This document shows, piece after piece, positions 35,242 through 43,930 of a stretch of 64,000 nt of DNA (within the stretch, counting starts at the first letter, position 1; each line of letters begins with the position of its first letter). The position numbers and the translations under genes are program-made. This DNA is from Sphingobacteriaceae bacterium (GTDB lineage Bacteria > Bacteroidota > Bacteroidia > B-17B0 > Aurantibacillaceae). The notes below the pieces were generated by a model. That model was not told where the DNA came from. It worked only from the letters and a program-made list of their open reading frames with translations, and did no database searches. The stretch lies in NCBI GenBank assembly GCA_947480015.1, contig CANKBS010000004.1, positions 62,001 through 126,000 on the forward strand, in the 5' to 3' direction.

Positions 35242-36429
35242 ATGTACGGCCAGTTAAAACAGCAATTACAAACTACCCTTTCGGAGATAGAAAGTAACGG
35301 ATTATACAAACGCGAACGCATTATCACAACGCCTATGGACGCTGTGGTTAAGGTGAATGGAAAGGATGTGGTTATTTTTTGCGCGAACAATTATTTGGGA
35401 TTATCGAGTCACCCCAGGGTAATTGAAGGCGCTAAAAAGGCCTTGGATTCGCATGGTTTTGGTATGAGTTCGGTGCGTTTTATTTGCGGCACGCAGGATA
35501 TTCATAAAACACTTGAGAAAAAGATATCAGAATTTTTAGGAACAGAAGATACGATTTTATACGCGGCGGCCTTTGATGCGAACGGTGGGGTGTTTGAACC
35601 ACTTTTTGATGAGCAGGACGCTATTATTAGTGATGAATTAAATCATGCCAGTATTATTGATGGTGTGCGTTTGTGTAAAGCGCTACGCTACCGTTATAAG
35701 AATTGTGACATGGCCGATTTGGAAGAACAATTAAAGGCTTCACAAGCACAACGCAATCGTATTATTGTTACGGATGGCGTATTTAGTATGGATGGCTTTG
35801 TAGCGCCTTTGGATAAAATTTGTGCATTGGCCGAAAAGTACAATGCTTTAGTGATGGTAGATGAGTGTCATGCCAGCGGCTTTATTGGCAAAACCGGTCG
35901 TGGTACCATTGAAGCTAAAAACGTTATTGGTAAAGTGGATATTATTACCGGCACTTTGGGTAAGGCTTTGGGTGGCGCTATGGGTGGCTTTACCAGCGGC
36001 CGTAAAGAAATTATTGACATGTTACGTCAGCGTTCTCGTCCGTATTTATTTTCGAATTCATTAGCCCCAAGCATTGTGGGTGCGAGTATTGCGGTGTTTG
36101 ATTTATTAACTGAAACTACCACCTTGCGTGATAAATTAGAGTGGAATGTAAATTACTTTAAAAAAGGAATTAAAGCCGTGGGCTTAGAAATTAAAGATGG
36201 TGATTCGGCCATTGTACCGGTGATGTTGTATGATGCAAAATTAGCGCAGAACTTTGCTGATAAATTATTGTTGGAAGGTATTTATGTGATTGGCTTTTTC
36301 TTTCCGGTGGTACCAAAAGATAAGGCCCGTATTCGTGTACAGCTAAGTGCGGCTCATGAACAAGAACATTTGGACAAGGCTATAGCAGCCTTTGCCAAGG
36401 TGGGTAAAGAGTTGGGTGTGATTAAATAA
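35242..36429 (+). CDS. kbl: glycine C-acetyltransferase (2-amino-3-ketobutyrate CoA ligase)
   Basis: PLP enzyme that cleaves 2-amino-3-ketobutyrate (from threonine) with CoA to glycine and acetyl-CoA. Length is 395 residues from the ATG at 35242; the frame is open to 35170 but the family starts near MYGQLKQQL. Motifs: FCANNYLGLSSHPRV, GMSSVRFICGTQDIHKTLE, DELNHASIIDG, VMVDECHASGFIGKTGRG, and the PLP lysine in TGTLGKALGGAMGG near residue 241. KBL is favoured over KAS (BioF/ALAS) relatives by CGTQDIHK. Threonine dehydrogenase is not in the window. Glycine made here could feed the gcv system. Confidence 0.9.
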   Translation: MYGQLKQQLQTTLSEIESNGLYKRERIITTPMDAVVKVNGKDVVIFCANNYLGLSSHPRVIEGAKKALDSHGFGMSSVRFICGTQDIHKTLEKKISEFLGTEDTILYAAAFDANGGVFEPLFDEQDAIISDELNHASIIDGVRLCKALRYRYKNCDMADLEEQLKASQAQRNRIIVTDGVFSMDGFVAPLDKICALAEKYNALVMVDECHASGFIGKTGRGTIEAKNVIGKVDIITGTLGKALGGAMGGFTSGRKEIIDMLRQRSRPYLFSNSLAPSIVGASIAVFDLLTETTTLRDKLEWNVNYFKKGIKAVGLEIKDGDSAIVPVMLYDAKLAQNFADKLLLEGIYVIGFFFPVVPKDKARIRVQLSAAHEQEHLDKAIAAFAKVGKELGVIK

Positions 36430-36594
36430 ATTCAATAAAGATTTAAACTCACAAACTAAAAGCACCCGTTTGCAAAGAAGAAGGCTATTTTCACAAAAAC
36501 CGCTTATTCTAACGAAACAACGATTAACTTTGTTCTGGCAGGCAATCTTTGTTTGTTGACTACTTTTTATTAATCCGAAATAAAAATTTTACCC

Positions 36595-37815
36595 ATGAAA
36601 AAAACCCTACTCTTTTTATTATGTGGTGTATCCTTGCTTTACGGGCAGGTAACAACCAATGGCCTGGTGGCTTATTATCCCTTTTGCGGAAATGCGCAAG
36701 ATGCCAGCGGAAACAATTATCATTTAACCCCAACCGGTTCGCCGCTGTTAAGCAACGACCGTTTTGGCGCGGCAAATAATGCCTATGTGTTTAATGGTAG
36801 CAGCGATTATTTTAAGGCTCAGGCTTATGGCCCAATGAATGGGCATAGCCGTACGGTTACCTTTTGGGCTAAAATGAGTTCTAATTACAATGGTAGTGGC
36901 TACGCTGTTTTGAGTTATGGTGGACCAACGGGTTTTGGTACCCGCTATGAAGTGGGTTTAAACGGACAATGCAATAGTTTGTATAATGATGTGGGATACG
37001 GCCAGGTAGCTGCCACTTATGCCACTACCGATAACCTCTGGCATTTTTACGCCGTGAGTTATGATAGTTTGGTTAGCAACGATTTGACGGCTGTTACCTA
37101 TTATATAGATGGTATTGTACAAAGTAGTTTTTGTTATAATTATGGGAACACCATGCCAATAAATACAGGTCTTGGTAATCCAATCACTATAGGTTATTTA
37201 TCTACGAATGATACCCGCTATTTTAATGGTTCGCTTGATGAGGTGAGATTATATAATCGCACACTAAGTTCGGCAGAAATTATGGCTATTAAAACCAGCA
37301 CGTGTTCTTGCGTTCAGGCCGCGCCGGTTGCCGTTTTGGGATCAACAGTGCTTTGTTCTTCGGCCGGTAATAATTATTCGGTAGCGCCTGTTGCAGGGGC
37401 TAGTTCTTATTTGTGGACGCTACCCCCGGGCTGGAGTGGCAGTTCAACCAGCAATACTATTCATGCCACCGCAGGCACAGGTTCGGGAACCATCACGGTA
37501 AAAGCAACGAGTGCTTGTGGTTCTTCAACCATCACGAGTTTAAGTGTAAAAATCACCACTTGTGTTGGTATTCCTGAAAATCAGGCTGAATTAGAATATC
37601 AACTTTTTCCAAATCCGAACAAGGGTAAATTTGAGGTTGTATTAGCTGATGAAACCAGTATGACCATTACCAACTTATTTGGTCAGGTGATTTCGGTTAG
37701 TGCTAAAATAAAAGGCAAAACGTATTTTGACTTAAGCGAACATGCGGCGGGTATTTATTTTATTTTGTTCGAACAAACTAATTTAAAACGTGTTGTGAAG
37801 ATTATTAAAGAATAA
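36595..37815 (+). CDS. LamG-domain surface protein with T9SS sorting domain
   Basis: Protein of 406 residues. Signal peptide 1-18 (LLYGQ). Residues 20-235 form a LamG/concanavalin-like jellyroll: FNGSSDYFKAQ, then SRTVTFWAKMSS, WHFYAVSYDS and GSLDEVRLYNRTLSSAEI, a standard LamG ending. Residues 240-325 are an Ig/PKD-like module (SYLWTLPPGWSG, GTITVKATSACGSS). The last 75 residues (YQLFPNPNKGKFEVVLADE to LSEHAAGIYFILF and KRVVKIIKE) are a type A T9SS sorting domain. Probably a cell-surface carbohydrate- or surface-binding protein. A terminator follows. Confidence 0.88.
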   Translation: MKKTLLFLLCGVSLLYGQVTTNGLVAYYPFCGNAQDASGNNYHLTPTGSPLLSNDRFGAANNAYVFNGSSDYFKAQAYGPMNGHSRTVTFWAKMSSNYNGSGYAVLSYGGPTGFGTRYEVGLNGQCNSLYNDVGYGQVAATYATTDNLWHFYAVSYDSLVSNDLTAVTYYIDGIVQSSFCYNYGNTMPINTGLGNPITIGYLSTNDTRYFNGSLDEVRLYNRTLSSAEIMAIKTSTCSCVQAAPVAVLGSTVLCSSAGNNYSVAPVAGASSYLWTLPPGWSGSSTSNTIHATAGTGSGTITVKATSACGSSTITSLSVKITTCVGIPENQAELEYQLFPNPNKGKFEVVLADETSMTITNLFGQVISVSAKIKGKTYFDLSEHAAGIYFILFEQTNLKRVVKIIKE

Positions 37816-37845
37816 AAATCACATTCATTTCTAGCAACAAAAATT

Positions 37846-37876
37846 AAAAGCCCGGAAATTTCTTCCCGGGCTTTTG
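37846..37876 (+). terminator. rho-independent terminator of LamG gene
   Basis: Stem AAAAGCCCGG / CCGGGCTTTT (37846-37855 with 37866-37875), 10-nt loop. About 30 nt past the stop. Confidence 0.85.
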
Positions 37877-37916
37877 CCTTTGGTCTGCTTACCAAAGGGT
37901 ATTCACACAAAACTGT

Positions 37917-38051
37917 TTAAGGTTTTACAATGGTTGTACCAGCTAAGGTAATAGCTCCGTTCGAGGCAAGCGCCCTTCCATTTAAAGTTGAGCTGGCATA
38001 AAAACGTTGTGTTATTGCAGGAGCAAGCTTTAAAACAGATTTGCGAAGAGA
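37917..38051 (-). pseudogene. C-terminal relic of a DUF3494 ice-binding-like gene
   Basis: The minus strand reads 44 codons ending in a proper stop. The last 33 residues include RFYASSTLNGRALASNGAIT followed by LAGTTIVKP, the typical end of DUF3494 ice-binding/adhesin domains (repeats of the type TLNGRALA..AVTLAxNTV). The next codon upstream of the open stretch is a stop (TAG at 38052-38054) and no more of the domain is found, so this is a remnant of a deleted gene. Confidence 0.55.
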
Positions 38052-38054
38052 CTA

Positions 38055-38508
38055 CTTATTTTACCTGAAAAAGCATGGATGGGCACATGGTAAAGCTGCG
38101 GAAGTATTTAGCGGCCGATGCTAATATTGAGATCAGTAATTTACACGGGAACGGCTATAGTTTATCGGCGAAGTGAATTTAAAAAGGCAGACACGAATTT
38201 CACAGAATTGCACCACTTAGTGTTTGGAAAGAGACACCAATTTGCACTAATGTGTAGGCTGCAGGAGACGCTGATTGTGCAGAGCTTTTTGAAACTGATT
38301 CGTCCTTAATGTTTTCAATATTATCTGAGTTATCCCCGAAATCTGAGTCCCCTTTTGGTAGCTTGTTGAACAAAATTCACCTTAGTTCTTTGTGTTAATT
38401 AGTGAAATTTGTATCTCGGCATCCACCGCAAAACCCCACCATTATTGCCCCGAGCCACAATTTTTCAAAATACTATAATTCGTAGCAAGGCCTTGCTATC
38501 TAATCCTA
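38055..38508. other. decayed intergenic DNA before recA
   Basis: No gene supported. Short open stretches are broken by many stops in all frames. Fragments such as CACGAATTTCACAGAATTGC (near 38190) and TTAGTGAAATTTGTAT (near 38400) resemble each other in opposite orientation and look like worn repeat sequence. Confidence 0.4.
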
Positions 38509-38516
38509 TACTTTTG
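38509..38516 (+). promoter_or_regulatory. putative -7 box of recA (TACTTTTG)
   Basis: Matches TAnnTTTG about 96 nt before the recA ATG, in the only upstream region on that strand. No LexA-type box was recognised. The -33 element is not clear. Confidence 0.4.
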
Positions 38517-38611
38517 TAAAGGAGTTAGCGGCGGGTGAATAAGAAAAGTGGGGAGGAACAAAAACGATGACTAACTTTATATAAACCTGTAATCTATAAA
38601 ACGTATATATC

Positions 38612-39667
38612 ATGGCAAAGAAAAATGCAGACGATGTGCTGGAAACAACGGAGAAAAAATCTGTTAATTCCGAAAAACTGAAGGCCCTACAGTTAACACT
38701 CGACAAATTAGAAAAAACTTACGGTAAAGGAACCGTGATGAAATTAGGTGACAGTAAAATAGAGGCCATGGAAGTGATCTCTACCGGTTCACTTGGTTTA
38801 GATATTGCCCTGGGCATTGGTGGTTTACCAAAAGGCCGTGTGGTTGAAATATACGGGCCGGAATCATCCGGTAAAACAACCTTAGCCATACATGCCATTG
38901 CCAATGTGCAAAAAACGGGCGGTATTGCTGCTTTTATTGATGCGGAACATGCTTTTGACCGTTTTTATGCCGAGAAATTGGGTGTGGATACCGGAAATTT
39001 ATTGATCTCGCAACCCGATAACGGAGAACAAGCTTTAGAAATTGCCGACAATTTAATTCGCAGTGGTGCGGTTGATTTGGTGGTAATTGACTCAGTAGCT
39101 GCCTTAACCCCAAAAGCCGAAATTGAAGGTGAAATGGGAGACAGCCGTATGGGTCTTCAGGCGCGCTTAATGAGTCAGGCTTTGCGTAAACTAACCGGTA
39201 CCATTAACAAAACAGGTTGCTGCTGTATTTTTATTAATCAGTTGCGTGAGAAGATTGGTATCATGTTCGGTAATCCTGAAACCACTACAGGTGGTAATGC
39301 TTTAAAGTTTTACGCTTCCATTCGTTTAGACATCAGAAGAATATCTCAGTTAAAAGAAGGTGATGTGGTATCGGGTAACCGTGCCCGTGTGAAGGTGGTA
39401 AAAAATAAACTGGCACCTCCTTTCCGTATGGCTGAGTTTGATATTATTTTTGGTGAAGGCATTAGCAAAGTGGGAGAGATTATTGATATTGGTGTTGAAA
39501 AAGGTGTTATTAAAAAAGCCGGATCTTGGTTTAGTTATGATGATACCAAATTGGGACAAGGACGTGATTCGGTTAAAAACTTATTTGCTGAGAATCCTGA
39601 TTTAGCTGAAGAAATTGAGAATAAGATTAAGGATATATTAGTTGCCGAGGCTGCGCCAGCGGAATAA
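38612..39667 (+). CDS. recA: recombinase RecA
   Basis: DNA strand-exchange ATPase, also the SOS co-protease. Length is 351 residues. Walker [10 protein letters not shown] near residue 90, the catalytic Glu in FIDAEHAF, Walker [12 protein letters not shown]1 region [20 protein letters not shown], and [22 protein letters not shown] (L2) are all present. The first 25 residues are a charged non-conserved extension (start ATG 38612), and the C-terminal tail is acidic. Monocistronic; its terminator hairpin is also the first unit of a tandem array. Confidence 0.98.
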   Translation: MAKKNADDVLETTEKKSVNSEKLKALQLTLDKLEKTYGKGTVMKLGDSKIEAMEVISTGSLGLDIALGIGGLPKGRVVEIYGPESSGKTTLAIHAIANVQKTGGIAAFIDAEHAFDRFYAEKLGVDTGNLLISQPDNGEQALEIADNLIRSGAVDLVVIDSVAALTPKAEIEGEMGDSRMGLQARLMSQALRKLTGTINKTGCCCIFINQLREKIGIMFGNPETTTGGNALKFYASIRLDIRRISQLKEGDVVSGNRARVKVVKNKLAPPFRMAEFDIIFGEGISKVGEIIDIGVEKGVIKKAGSWFSYDDTKLGQGRDSVKNLFAENPDLAEEIENKIKDILVAEAAPAE

Positions 39668-39689
39668 AAAAAATTGTGAGAGATTTGTA

Positions 39690-39727
39690 TCCCTGAAGCA
39701 GAACGCCATTCTGCCTCAGGGATTTTT
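39690..39727 (+). terminator. recA terminator (first unit of repeat array)
   Basis: Long hairpin: ATCCCTGA / TCAGGGAT outer stem and GCAGAA / TTCTGC inner stem around a CGCCA loop, with one unpaired base on each side, then TTTTT. It lies 22 nt after the recA stop. Confidence 0.85.
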
Positions 39728-40114
39728 ATTTATCCCTAATTGAAAGACAGGAGTCTTTTATAACACTAGATTATTTTCTTCTTTATTTAATCACCTTAGT
39801 CTTTCTACTTTAGGGTGTATAGGGCAGAATGTCCTTCGCTTCAGGAAAGGCTTCAAGCAGAACGCCACTCTGCCTTAGGGATTTTATTTATCCCTAAAGT
39901 GAAAGAGACGAGTATTTTTTATTATTACAGCTTTTTCTAATTTATTTAATCACCTAGGTCTTTCTACTTTAGGGTGTTTATGGCAGAATGTCCTTCGCTC
40001 CAGGGCAAACTTCAAGCAGAACGCCATTCTGCCTCAGGGATTTTATTGTTTATGGCAGAATGTCCTTCGCTTCAGGGCAAACCTCAAGCAGAACGCCATT
40101 CTGCCTCAGGGATT
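39692..40114. repeat. 159-bp tandem repeat array derived from terminator hairpins
   Basis: The 27-bp core AAGCAGAACGCCATTCTGCC followed by TCAGGGA occurs four times at 39696, 39855, 40014 and 40086, i.e. spacings of 159, 159 and 72 bp. The 159-bp units also share blocks around TCTTTCTACTTTAGGGTGT and GGCAGAATGTCCTTCGCT. Within each unit, GGCAGAATG pairs with CATTCTGCC, and in the second unit CCCTAAAGTGAAAGA pairs with the TTTCTACTTTAGGG block. The last unit lacks the middle part. No open frame; fills most of the 560-bp gap between recA and the next gene. Confidence 0.85.
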
Positions 40115-40227
40115 AAATCAGAATCGAAAGGAAAATTGAATTGAAGTTTCAAAAATCGGATTGCTCAACTGATCGAATGGAAACGGGCGGCGCGCAATAT
40201 TTCTGTAGCTTATTCGTTATTCTGTTT

Positions 40228-40986
40228 ATGCGTCCAAGTAAATCCATCTACTTTATACTTTTATTTTTTATGTTTGCTTGTAAGAAGCAAGTCATCCAAG
40301 GAGAAGAAGGACCACAGGGTGCCCAAGGGGCCATCGTGAATGGCTTCATTGCAGGCAACGTGAGGCAAGTCGATGAAAGTAATATCTTGTATACTAATGG
40401 TCTCAACACAACAACCATCAGTATTTTAGGAACTAACCTTTCTGCCATTACAGATAGTATGGGGAATTATAAAATCCAAAACGTGCCACCCGGCATTTAT
40501 GACCTTGCATTTAATAAACCATATTGTGGTGAAATGCAAATTCAACAACTTTCTTTTCCTGGTAACGGTACCTATTACCTTAATGATACTATTCATGATA
40601 AAGCTACATTTAACTTTATTAAATGTACCGTACAGCCTGATTACATTGTCACCCAAGGTTCTTCCAACACCACTTCTGTGAATAAACTGATCATGGAACT
40701 TAATTTATCTAATAAGCCAAGAGGGGCACTACTTATACTTGGCAATGACAGTACTTTAGAAATTACAAAACCGAACACGGGACTATTATTTTACCATATT
40801 ATCATACCGGCAAATGTTACGAGTCAATCTTTTATATACAACAGTCATTCCATAGGCTACCATTATGCCAGACTTTACCCAAACACTGTGGGTTATAATA
40901 ACAGCGGATATTACAATTTTTATACCGGTAAAATGGTGTATCCTAATGTAGGTGTGGTTTACCCTGAAATTCTTCATATGAAATAA
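40228..40986 (+). CDS. lipoprotein with short collagen-like stretch and CarboxypepD_reg-like domain (copy 1)
   Basis: Protein of 252 residues from the ATG at 40228 (the frame extends to a TTG at 40141 without a signal peptide in front, so the ATG is better). Lipoprotein signal ending FMFAC near residue 18. Then GEEGPQGAQGA, a few Gly-X-Y triplets. Residues 45-110 form a carboxypeptidase-regulatory-like beta-sandwich (MGNYKIQNVPPGIYDLAF). The last 130 residues are beta-rich and unrecognised, with HYARLYPNTVGYNNSGYYNF close to the end. The next gene is a diverged tandem copy. Function unknown; outer-membrane or surface lipoprotein inferred. Confidence 0.75.
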   Translation: MRPSKSIYFILLFFMFACKKQVIQGEEGPQGAQGAIVNGFIAGNVRQVDESNILYTNGLNTTTISILGTNLSAITDSMGNYKIQNVPPGIYDLAFNKPYCGEMQIQQLSFPGNGTYYLNDTIHDKATFNFIKCTVQPDYIVTQGSSNTTSVNKLIMELNLSNKPRGALLILGNDSTLEITKPNTGLLFYHIIIPANVTSQSFIYNSHSIGYHYARLYPNTVGYNNSGYYNFYTGKMVYPNVGVVYPEILHMK

Positions 40987-41003
40987 CTAATATAAAAATT
41001 AGA

Positions 41004-41774
41004 TTGAGTTATTTTAGATCATTTATTTTTATAGGCATAGTAATTTTATTTTCGCCGGCTTGTAAAAAACCACTTGCTCCCACTGGAGCGCAGGGTTTAC
41101 AAGGTTCTACGGGTAGTTCTAAAGTTGGAGGCATGTCGGGGACGGTAATGTTATACGATGAATATGGTGCTCAAAAATTGGATCAACTTTTTACAGTTAC
41201 GGTTTCTATAGATGGTAGCAATTATTTCACAAGCACTAGTTCAGACGGCACCTACACACTTAGCCAAGTACCACCGGGAATTTACAACTTATCCTTTCTT
41301 CGAAGGGCTTGTGGCCTGATCCAAAAACAACAAGTTGTATTTACGGGTAATGGAAATTTGTTGTTAGGTAATACCAATGTATTTGAAAGGGCGACATTTA
41401 TTTTATGGAATGCTACTGTTGTCGACACCTCGTTTATTCCAGGCTTTTTCACAGCTTCCATTTATTATCCAAATAATTATCTCGATGGGTATTATCGTGG
41501 TTTAATGGTTGTACTAGGCAAAAACCCAAACTTAAGTCTCGAAAACCCTTTGAGTTATGATAATTTGCAAAGTTTTATAATCAATGATAATAAGGGCTCT
41601 CACAGTTTTTTGGTTGAAATACCTTTCGAAAAAGGCACTAAGTATTACGCCAGATTCTATCCAAATATTCCGGCAGGTACTAGCGATGGTTATTACGATG
41701 TTCGTCTCGATAAAAAAGTGTATACAAATTGGAATGGCCCGATTGCAGGGGTATACAGCTTAACTGCCCGATAA
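41004..41774 (+). CDS. lipoprotein with short collagen-like stretch and CarboxypepD_reg-like domain (copy 2)
   Basis: Protein of 256 residues, paralogue of the gene 17 bp upstream. Same plan: lipobox FSPAC near residue 20, Gly-X-Y part PTGAQGLQGSTGSS, the regulatory-like domain DGTYTLSQVPPGIYNLSF, and a tail with YYARFYPNIPAGTSDGYYDV that aligns with the end of copy 1. No ATG lies before the signal peptide, so translation probably starts at the TTG at 41004. The two are probably cotranscribed. Function unknown. Confidence 0.72.
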   Translation: MSYFRSFIFIGIVILFSPACKKPLAPTGAQGLQGSTGSSKVGGMSGTVMLYDEYGAQKLDQLFTVTVSIDGSNYFTSTSSDGTYTLSQVPPGIYNLSFLRRACGLIQKQQVVFTGNGNLLLGNTNVFERATFILWNATVVDTSFIPGFFTASIYYPNNYLDGYYRGLMVVLGKNPNLSLENPLSYDNLQSFIINDNKGSHSFLVEIPFEKGTKYYARFYPNIPAGTSDGYYDVRLDKKVYTNWNGPIAGVYSLTAR

Positions 41775-41828
41775 ACCTTTGCATGTTCTGGGAAAGAAGG
41801 AAAAAAGAATCAAATAACAGCAATTTAA

Positions 41829-42023
41829 GACCAAAAACATCAAAAGAATATCCTAGTTAATGAGCTTAATCCTCTAGAAGATGCGGACTTTGATATTCAA
41901 CGCTAGAAAGGTAGCATCAAGAATCCCGAATGGTTAAAGAGACGCATATTAGCGGAGTTATTGCATGAAAGCAGGTTTAAAAGATTAGGGTTTAATTCTA
42001 GAATTGCGCTCAAGTTGAATTAG
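41829..42023 (+). pseudogene. possible relic of a small gene
   Basis: A 64-codon stretch with plausible protein character (ELNPLEDADFDIQR, stop, then KNPEWLKRRILAELLHESRF and KRLGFNSRIALKLN) is broken by an in-frame TAG at 41904-41906 and has no good start. It could be the rest of a decayed gene or chance. The remainder of the 41775-42123 gap holds a terminator and nothing else seen. Confidence 0.3.
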
Positions 42024-42072
42024 AACAATCATGCGAACAAATCGCTAAAAATCACAGGTTAAGGGCAGAAAC

Positions 42073-42103
42073 AAAAAGAGCCGCTTGTTTTAGAAGCGGC
42101 TCT
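42073..42103 (-). terminator. rho-independent terminator of DUF805 gene
   Basis: Stem AGAGCCGCTT / AAGCGGCTCT (42077-42086 with 42094-42103), 7-nt loop; read on the minus strand it is followed by a T run. About 20 nt past the stop at 42124. Confidence 0.85.
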
Positions 42104-42123
42104 GTATAGTTGTAAGCTATTTA

Positions 42124-42489
42124 TTAATTGGTTAAATGGCTGTCAAGGGCGTCGTTATTAAAACTGGTGCCACCTTTTGGATCGGCTCCATATTTGTTTT
42201 CACCGGCAACACCATTAATACAAGCTAAATAAAGGTTGTAAAAAGGAATCAGAATAAACCAGCCGCTATGGTTTGTGTCGTGCATACGACGAACACCCAC
42301 AGCGATGGAGGGCAATAATACCGCCAGAGAATAGATGCTGTCCAAAAATTTTATATCCATGGTTTGTCCAATCGTGGACAAGATCACAGAAACAATTGTG
42401 GTAAACAGTGTGAACATCCAGTATTCTTTTCTTCTTGCCCGGCCATCAAAGCCTGCGTAATTTTTTAAAACCATTAAATACCAATTCAT
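42124..42489 (-). CDS. DUF805 family membrane protein
   Basis: Protein of 121 residues. The family pattern is clear: N-terminal YLMVLKNYAGFDGRARRKEYW, three to four hydrophobic helices, VGVRRMHDTNHSGWFILIP in the middle, and a hydrophilic tail with GENKYGADPKG. DUF805 proteins are small inner-membrane proteins of unknown role. Monocistronic, with its own terminator and about 110 bp before the next gene. Confidence 0.88.
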   Translation of the reverse strand: MNWYLMVLKNYAGFDGRARRKEYWMFTLFTTIVSVILSTIGQTMDIKFLDSIYSLAVLLPSIAVGVRRMHDTNHSGWFILIPFYNLYLACINGVAGENKYGADPKGGTSFNNDALDSHLTN

Positions 42490-42601
42490 AATTTTTCTTG
42501 TGTTTAGTTAATAAATTAAATTTTAATAAAAATAACCAAAAAAATGAAAAAGAAAAATAATAGTTGAAAATAAAGGCCCTGTATTTAACATTCGACCTCT
42601 A

Positions 42602-43930
42602 TTAAATAACACCGCGGGTTTTTAGTTCAAGATATTTATTTATGGTAGAAGCCGATAAGTTTTCGGGTTTGCACTGTATGGCTTGAATGCCGTGCTTTTG
42701 CAGCTCTTTGTAAATCTGATTCTTTTCGAGAATAAACTTCTTGGCAATACTTAATTGATAGATGTCGAGCAGGGAATTGGCTTCTGATTTTGCGTAAGTC
42801 TCTAATTCGGCATTTTCAAAAAACACCACCACCAGTAAATGGTTTTTATTAATGAGTCGTAATACCGGAATATTCCTTTCTAAAGCATAAATACTATCAA
42901 AATTAGTATACAAAAACAATAGGCTTCTATTTGGAATGGTGCGGCGAATGTTTGTGTATAGGGTTTCGTAATTGGCTTCTGAATAATCGTATTTTTCCTT
43001 GTACAGGGCATACATAATTTTTTTCAAATGGCGTGGCCCCTTATCCGCCTTGAGATTAGCGCCAATGCCTTTCGAAAAAATGAGCAATCCTGCTTTATCT
43101 TGTTTTTTAAGAACGATGTTAGAAAAAGCCAGCGCAGCATTAATGGCATAATCCATTAAGGTTAAGCCATTAAATGGCATTTTCATCACCCGGCTTTTAT
43201 CAATAATTGAATAAATTTGTTGTGAACGCTCGTCTTCATAACAATTCACCATCATTTTATTCAATGTGCTGCTGGCTTTCCAGTTAATGTTGCGTGTATC
43301 ATCGCCGGGCACATATAATTTAATTTGATCAAATTCGTAACTCTGCCCGAGTTTTCTGTTTTTATTCTCACCCTGAATAAAAGAGGGATGATGCAGGGCT
43401 ATCAATTCCTGACGACTCATTTGAATGATGGAAGGGTAAACGGCTATTGGTTTTTCGCAGCGCGTGGTTTCTCTTTTACTGACTAAAGCGATTTTACTTT
43501 TAATAAACACATGAATGTTACCAAAGTGATACTCGCCACGGATTAAAGGAGTAACACTATACTGAATGGATTCGGACTTGTTTTTGTGCAAAGTAGTTTG
43601 CATCGAAAAATCCCTCACGTTAAATTGATACGGAATTTCATCGATCACTTTGATCTGTAGCTCTATATTAGAAAGGTTGCTTAGTTGCAGACTGATTTTA
43701 TTTTTATCATTTAAAGAGAAAACAGGGGCAAGTGTTCTTTCTGCTTTAAGAAGGGGTGCTTTAAATAAGAGATAAAGATCGAGTACCAGTAAAGCACACA
43801 AGGCCGCCAGTACAATCAGTGCAAAATTAAAAACCGGGGCAAATAAAAAGGAAACAAAGAACAAAAAGATGCTGAATCCTAAGGCATAGAAAACACGGTC
43901 ACTCAAATATAGATCTTTAACTATTCTCAC
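42602..43930 (-). CDS. DUF58 domain protein
   Basis: Protein of 442 residues: two membrane helices at the N-terminus (about 10-60), a beta-rich exposed part, and a DUF58 region with YVPGDDTRNINWKASSTLNK near residue 210, the family signature, in a von Willebrand A-like domain (SIIDKSRVMKMPFNGLTLMD, then LLIFSKGIGANLKADKGP). DUF58 genes almost always follow MoxR ATPase genes, as here with a 1-bp overlap (the last gene of a five-gene operon). Its role may be to present substrates or act as an effector of the MoxR chaperone. Confidence 0.9.
   Translation of the reverse strand: MRIVKDLYLSDRVFYALGFSIFLFFVSFLFAPVFNFALIVLAALCALLVLDLYLLFKAPLLKAERTLAPVFSLNDKNKISLQLSNLSNIELQIKVIDEIPYQFNVRDFSMQTTLHKNKSESIQYSVTPLIRGEYHFGNIHVFIKSKIALVSKRETTRCEKPIAVYPSIIQMSRQELIALHHPSFIQGENKNRKLGQSYEFDQIKLYVPGDDTRNINWKASSTLNKMMVNCYEDERSQQIYSIIDKSRVMKMPFNGLTLMDYAINAALAFSNIVLKKQDKAGLLIFSKGIGANLKADKGPRHLKKIMYALYKEKYDYSEANYETLYTNIRRTIPNRSLLFLYTNFDSIYALERNIPVLRLINKNHLLVVVFFENAELETYAKSEANSLLDIYQLSIAKKFILEKNQIYKELQKHGIQAIQCKPENLSASTINKYLELKTRGVI

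Noticed and set aside
38118-38309. 63-codon frame upstream of recA
   Set aside because: Lies in decayed intergenic DNA, has no family features and no promoter at a proper distance.
39692-40114. Possible CRISPR array
   Set aside because: Repeats are 27 bp but spacings are 159, 159 and 72 bp, the spacers are themselves repeats, and no cas gene is near.
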